A stretch of DNA of 14,887 nt from NCBI GenBank assembly GCA_964573505.1, contig CAZNMS010000190.1, forward strand, positions 1 to 14,887, in the 5' to 3' direction. The notes beneath the pieces were generated by a model, which did not search any database, was not told the DNA's origin, and was given only the letters and a program-made list of their open reading frames with translations. This DNA is from AM-0621 sp964573505. GTDB lineage: Bacteria; Planctomycetota; Planctomycetia; Planctomycetales; Planctomycetaceae. The translations under genes and the position numbers were made by a program. Shown here in pieces: positions 12,632 to 14,887 of the stretch. Every line of letters starts with the position of its first letter. The stretch's first letter is position 1.

Positions 12632-13423
12632 CTACCGAAAGAAGACTTTGGCTTGCTCGTCCGCCGAACGCCGCTGCCGCATCTTGGTTTGAAACTCGGC
12701 ATAATGAGCGGCTCGCTGATCGCCGCCTTCCGACCGTTTGTTGAAGCTCAAGAACAAGCTGCGACGCAGCCCATTCGAGCGATTCGGTGCCGACCGATGC
12801 GGGGTCAGGCCATGAAAGATCGCAACATCGCCGGGTTCCAATTCCAGAAACGTGCGACGCGACTCGTCGACGACGTCATCGGGCAGCATGTAGTTCTCGG
12901 GCGTGTCCGCCAGAAACCGATCGTGATAACCCGAGAATACCTCGGTGCAGCCATTGGCCCGCGACTGAGCATCAATCGGAATTAGCACCGACAAGAACGA
13001 CATCGGAAACCCGGCCCAACCGAGCGGGATGTCCTGATGCAACTGATACCCCGTCGCTCCAGCGGGCTTGAAGATGAGCTTGTCCTTGAACAAGCACGCA
13101 GACTCGCCATAGATCGCTTCGACCGCCTCGACAATCCGCCGATCAGCACTCATCCGAGCACACACCGGCGCGATGTCATTAACCGGATCAAAGACCTCAA
13201 ACAACGGCTCGCCGGTCTCAAAGTGCGGCATATACCGACACCGCAAATTGAACGGACTGATGAGTTCAGATCGCCCAAACAAAGTCGCCGCCTCGGCCGC
13301 TATCGCCGCCATCTCGGTTGCGTTGAAGACATTGCGCAAGATTGCGAAGCCATCGGTGTAATAACGACGGAGTTGTTCGTCAGTCATCGCTCGCCGCACT
13401 TCTTTCGAGTCGTGAGGAGCCAT
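12632..13423 (-). CDS. Phytanoyl-CoA dioxygenase (PhyH) family Fe(II)/2-oxoglutarate oxygenase
   Basis: The 263-residue protein belongs to the PhyH family of cytoplasmic non-haem iron oxygenases that couple 2-oxoglutarate decarboxylation to substrate hydroxylation. The N-terminus has the usual L-R-R-Y-Y-T-D-G-F-A-I-L-R-N-V-F opening. The iron triad is visible as His129-x-Asp131 in Q-L-H-Q-D and the distal His209 in L-T-P-H-R-S-A-P-N. The 2-oxoglutarate-binding Arg is probably the one in A-P-N-R-S or the R-R-S following. E-P-G-D-V-A-I-F-H precedes the distal His as in the family. The substrate cannot be read. The ATG at 13423 is supported by GGCGAG, which lies 8 nt upstream inside the last codons of the DUF1559 gene. 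An ATG 12 codons later is possible. It lies 2 nt after the DUF1559 stop and 5 nt before the MFS gene. Confidence 0.88.
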   Translation of the reverse strand: MAPHDSKEVRRAMTDEQLRRYYTDGFAILRNVFNATEMAAIAAEAATLFGRSELISPFNLRCRYMPHFETGEPLFEVFDPVNDIAPVCARMSADRRIVEAVEAIYGESACLFKDKLIFKPAGATGYQLHQDIPLGWAGFPMSFLSVLIPIDAQSRANGCTEVFSGYHDRFLADTPENYMLPDDVVDESRRTFLELEPGDVAIFHGLTPHRSAPNRSNGLRRSLFLSFNKRSEGGDQRAAHYAEFQTKMRQRRSADEQAKVFFR

Positions 13424-13425
13424 GT

Positions 13426-14454
13426 TTAATACTCGCCGAGCGATTCATTCCCGGCACGCGTACCAAGTCCTTGCCATGTCGCAATGTCAATACTGTCGCT
13501 GACGAATCGGGTCGCTCCATCGCAGAGCAGAACATGCACGCCCCCGACATGCTGACTTCGTGCTGCCTTCCAACCGATTGCGGTGTAACCCAACGCGGCG
13601 GCATTCGTGATGCAATCCCATCGCTCGTCGTTTGGTTTGTAATAATGGTTGTAAGACGAATTTCGCATTTCTCCTGAGAACCATAAGAATCCCCGACGTT
13701 GATCGAGATTCCAACGCGGCGGAGCAGCACATGCCGCATCACTCATCGTGCTCGGGTAGGTATTAAGATATCCGTAAACTCGATTATTAGCCGCCGGGGC
13801 CGCACCACTCGCACTGGTAGCTCCATCGCCGAGCAACGTTTCGGAGATCGCGGCGGTGTTGCTTGTACCATCGGTAATATCACCAATGCGAACGCGCGAG
13901 TCGGCGAACATTACACCGTCGGCGTCATAGGGAGAGCCATGCTGCGTTGTTCCGCCCGGTAATACCTTGAGCCCCGATCCCTGATTGGCAACGTAATTAG
14001 CAGGCCCCAGCGCGGCGACGCCATACCCACTTCCGACCGACTGCGCTTTGTCGCTCGGACAAAGAAAAGACGGAATGATCATGCCTGCGGCGATCTTGTT
14101 GTTGGGATGACAAATTTCGTAGACGCTGCCAACCAAGCAATAGGTCGGGGATTCAAGATTCATCAATTCGTAAACCCCCGCTTGATCCATGAGCGGACTC
14201 AGATGCGCGAGCACTCCCCAATTTCCCGCCGAGTATCGGTAATTCGTTCCTGCCGGAGTCATGTTTGGCGGCAGCGTCGAGTGAGTACTCTCGTAGTTCA
14301 TCAGCGCCAGGCCGAGTTGCTTGAGATTGTTCTTACACTGGGCTCTGCGAGCGGCTTCCCGAGCCTGCTGCACCGCCGGCAACAAAAGCGCGACTAATAC
14401 GGCGATGATCGCAATCACGACCAGTAATTCGATCAACGTGAAAGCACGACGCAT
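13426..14454 (-). CDS. DUF1559 pseudopilin-type protein (planctomycete)
   Basis: The 342-residue protein starts R-R-A-F-T-L-I-E-L-L-V-V-I-A-I-I-A-V-L, a type IV/II-secretion prepilin signal with the conserved Glu at +5, followed by a hydrophobic helix and the amphipathic Q-Q-A-R-E-A-A-R-R-A-Q-C-x-N-N-L-K-Q-L-G-L-A. The residue before the cleavage site is Ala rather than the usual Gly. The rest is the DUF1559 domain, ending in H-V-G-G-V-H-V-L-L-C-D-G-A-T-R-F-V-S and I-A-T-W-Q-G-L-G-T. Planctomycetes encode many such proteins, of unknown role and probably surface-exposed or periplasmic. I chose the ATG at 14454 over the one at 14460 because AAGGGG abuts the upstream ATG and is correctly spaced (6 nt) only for 14454. 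The stop is 2 nt from the dioxygenase ATG. Confidence 0.93.
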   Translation of the reverse strand: MRRAFTLIELLVVIAIIAVLVALLLPAVQQAREAARRAQCKNNLKQLGLALMNYESTHSTLPPNMTPAGTNYRYSAGNWGVLAHLSPLMDQAGVYELMNLESPTYCLVGSVYEICHPNNKIAAGMIIPSFLCPSDKAQSVGSGYGVAALGPANYVANQGSGLKVLPGGTTQHGSPYDADGVMFADSRVRIGDITDGTSNTAAISETLLGDGATSASGAAPAANNRVYGYLNTYPSTMSDAACAAPPRWNLDQRRGFLWFSGEMRNSSYNHYYKPNDERWDCITNAAALGYTAIGWKAARSQHVGGVHVLLCDGATRFVSDSIDIATWQGLGTRAGNESLGEY

Positions 14455-14479
14455 ACCCATCCCCTTGGAGACAACGCGA

Positions 14480-14501
14480 CATTCTGACGATCATTAGAAT
14501 G
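14480..14501. promoter_or_regulatory. Imperfect dyad upstream of the DUF1559 gene (possible operator)
   Basis: A 22-bp dyad with outer half-sites CATTCT and AGAATG and a central GATC pairs at 9 of 11 positions. It lies 26 nt upstream of the DUF1559 start and overlaps the -10 and start region of the candidate promoter, so it could be a repressor site or a leader hairpin. Confidence 0.35.
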
Positions 14502-14527
14502 ATTGGGGATCAACAATTCGCTGTCAA
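14499..14527 (-). promoter_or_regulatory. Candidate sigma-70-type promoter for the DUF1559-PhyH-MFS operon
   Basis: On the minus strand a perfect TTGACA (14527-14522) is followed after 17 nt by AATCAT (14504-14499), a 4-of-6 match to the -10 box. Transcription would begin near 14492, leaving a leader of about 38 nt before the ATG at 14454. No other promoter-like pair is visible between the operon genes. Confidence 0.4.
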
Positions 14528-14654
14528 CCAAAGTGGCAGCGCGTCATTGGGCTCCGGCTGCAGTCTGACGATGAGCCGGAGTGGTGCGGGGCGGCGTGGC
14601 GGACAGGTGATATTCCGCCGGGCAGAGATCCCGTATGGACAAAAACGTAGCCGT

Positions 14655-14887
14655 TCACGGGGCGGGGAGGAGCGAGGGCAGGGGTTGGCGGAGGCGGGCG
14701 AGTTTGATGGCTTCGGTGATGAAGGCGATCGCGTCGCGGCCTTGTTGGCGACATGTCTTGACGATCGTTTGAAGCGTCTCCACGAAGCGACTGCCAGCCG
14801 GACTCTTCGTTCCGTACGTCAGACGCCGCAGAACTACCAACGGACGAATTGCCGGGAACCCTCTGGGTGCGGCCGCGTTGTTCGTGG
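14655..14887 (-). pseudogene. 3' part of an IS66-family transposase gene, probably degenerate
   Basis: The frame enters from the window edge and ends at TGA 14655-14657. It shows the C-terminal pattern of IS66-type TnpC transposases: T-N-N, then I-R-P-L-V-V-L-R-R-L-T-Y-G-T-K-S-P-A-G-S-R-F-V-E, then T-C-R-Q-Q-G-R-D-A-I-A-F-I-T-E-A, and a P-S-L-L-P-A-P end. Between T-N-N and I-R-P the family has about five residues, x-A-E-R-x, with the Glu I understand to be the last acidic catalytic residue. Here nine residues (A-A-A-P-R-G-F-P-A) are found and the Glu is absent. That suggests a small insertion and an inactive copy. The rest lies outside the window. I did not find the terminal inverted repeat with certainty in 14502-14654. 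Confidence 0.7.

Noticed and set aside
12037..12702. A 221-codon minus-strand frame overlapping the MFS gene in another phase
   Set aside because: It is an out-of-frame shadow of the MFS and dioxygenase genes, rich in Arg and lacking any recognisable motif.

Overview
The window looks like chromosomal DNA of a planctomycete (Planctomycetota). The strongest sign is a DUF1559 pseudopilin-type protein with an 'RRAFTLIELLVVIAIIA' N-terminus and a C-terminal H-V-G-G-x-H-V-x-x-x-D-G-A-x-R-F signature, a family hugely expanded in that phylum. Moderate-to-high GC, gaps rich in structured repeats, and a PhyH-type dioxygenase fit the same picture. The taxon is inferred from gene content only.

Positions 244-9041 (+ strand) hold a complete high-affinity potassium uptake locus in the order kdpF-like mini-ORF, kdpA, kdpB, kdpC, kdpD, kdpE. 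KdpA (K+-selective subunit), KdpB (P-type ATPase) and KdpC form the pump, and KdpD/KdpE are its sensor kinase and response regulator. The genes are not packed tightly. The kdpA-kdpB, kdpB-kdpC and kdpC-kdpD gaps (about 313, 262 and 198 bp) each contain a different set of palindromic repeats. The kdpF-like reading frame is only 17 codons long but overlaps the kdpA start in an ATGA junction. Just after kdpE lies the C-terminal fragment of what looks like a molybdate-binding-type (COG1910) substrate-binding domain, without the rest of the gene.

Positions 9295-14454 (- strand), read in transcription order, hold a DUF1559 pseudopilin, a PhyH-family Fe(II)/2-oxoglutarate dioxygenase, an MFS transporter, an ArsI/CadI-type vicinal-oxygen-chelate protein fused to half of a methyltransferase-like domain, and an ArsR-family repressor. 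The first three are almost contiguous (2 and 5 nt gaps) and look like one operon, with a candidate promoter and dyad upstream of the DUF1559 gene. The ArsI fusion and ArsR are a plausible arsenic or organoarsenical module. Whether the dioxygenase and transporter belong to it is inference.

The most unusual structure is an approximately 80-bp palindromic element present twice around the MFS gene. One copy, with perfect 28-bp arms, lies in frame inside the coding sequence and adds about 27 residues to the central loop. The other copy sits at the 3' end and supplies the stop codon. The window ends in the 3' part of an IS66-type transposase gene whose conserved TNN-xAER-RP segment is disrupted, suggesting a decayed insertion sequence.
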